Below are positions 39,090-39,355 of a stretch of 39,355 bases of DNA, piece by piece. Made by a program: the position numbers and the translations under genes. Position 1 is the first letter of the stretch; each line of letters starts with the position of its first letter. The stretch covers positions 1-39,355 of the forward strand of contig JAOADT010000019.1 of assembly GCA_026417175.1 (NCBI GenBank), written 5' to 3'. Under the pieces are notes generated by a model. The model searched no databases. It saw nothing but the letters and a program-made list of their open reading frames with translations, and had not been told where the DNA came from. The DNA is from Deltaproteobacteria bacterium. Lineage in GTDB: Bacteria > Desulfobacterota > Syntrophorhabdia > Syntrophorhabdales > JANXAF01.

Positions 39090-39355
39090 TATGCGCCTAG
39101 TTAATCCCACCGTACCTAAACTTTTGTTTCTAACATTCAAGGATTTGTCGTAAGCCATGTTGTCAGTGGTCTTTTATTTAACCATTCGAACTAATCCCTT
39201 TTTCCTTTCTCACTTTGTGTCTCACTCGATTTAGGCTCCAGAATTATCTGAGCTATTACTTGTTTCTTACTTATTATGTGCTTGTACCGAAAAAAAATCA
39301 ATACGAGAAATTGGATTCTTAATTTGCTGGTAACATCTTTTACGTTGTTTCATGG
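39090..39355. other. Window edge without a recognised gene
   Basis: This AT-rich stretch upstream of the deacetylase gene has no frame I can support. It ends at the window edge, so it may be a leader or the end of a gene whose main part lies outside. Confidence 0.3.

Noticed and set aside
1-39355. CRISPR arrays, insertion sequences and an origin of replication
   Set aside because: No regularly spaced repeats, no transposase and no DnaA-box cluster could be found.

Overview
The window looks like the chromosome of an anaerobic, AT-rich (about 40% GC by eye) Gram-negative bacterium. The best guess is the Desulfobacterota / former Deltaproteobacteria group, possibly a syntrophic or sulfate-reducing, perhaps thermophilic member. 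The clues are LPS heptose and Kdo-kinase genes, gene blocks usual in that group (cmk-ispH-S1 protein; dxs-ispA-xseB; DUF4416-yicC-gmk-rpoZ), an archaeal-type fructose bisphosphate aldolase/phosphatase, a tungstate transporter, several radical SAM enzymes and an IscU/NifS pair. Taxonomy is inference; no rRNA is present.

Layout. (1) 1-3246: one end of an integrated element with an XRE regulator, an OB-HD protein, an AlpA-like regulator whose Shine-Dalgarno lies in a terminator-like hairpin, and a P4-type tyrosine integrase pointing away from tRNA-Ser(GGA). The far boundary is outside the window. (2) 3300-4388: DUF2156 protein and tRNA-Pro(GGG). (3) 4419-13112: a long plus-strand run: surE, FBP aldolase/phosphatase, miaB, DUF151, PHP phosphatase, hisC, cmk, ispH, a six-repeat S1 protein and a Trm112-like protein. 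(4) 13113-13637: non-coding, with one imperfect hairpin. (5) 16289-13638, minus strand: flavoprotein, TtcA-like protein, Kdo kinase-like protein, glycine-zipper lipoprotein. (6) 16395-23624: DUF1850 protein, then FtsB-like, radical SAM, thioesterase, heptosyltransferase, B12-type radical SAM, heptosyltransferase, and split HldE kinase and adenylyltransferase, nearly all overlapping. (7) 23729-24055: small exported protein. (8) 29940-24079, minus strand: xseB, ispA, dxs, tlyA, DUF4416, yicC, gmk, rpoZ; greA lies divergent. (9) 32539-30502, minus strand: MoaD/ThiS-like carrier, IscU with a zinc-ribbon tail, and a NifS homologue without the PLP-binding lysine. (10) 32613-36180: HTH plus binding-protein-like regulator and tupABC tungstate uptake, divergent from (9). 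(11) 36184-39061: Fsr-like MFS exporter, SPL-family radical SAM protein and a short HDAC-family deacetylase.

The most interesting region is 30502-36180. A sulfur carrier, an IscU scaffold with extra cysteines and a desulfurase-like protein altered at its cofactor site share a divergent promoter region with a one-component regulator and tungstate uptake genes. I suggest, as inference, a sulfur-handling module tied to tungsten cofactor or Fe-S assembly. A second theme is that several promoters place the predicted transcription start only 1-7 nt before the start codon, so leaderless or nearly leaderless mRNAs may be common here. A third is an LPS heptose operon that begins with a division gene and has a B12-type radical SAM enzyme between its two glycosyltransferases.
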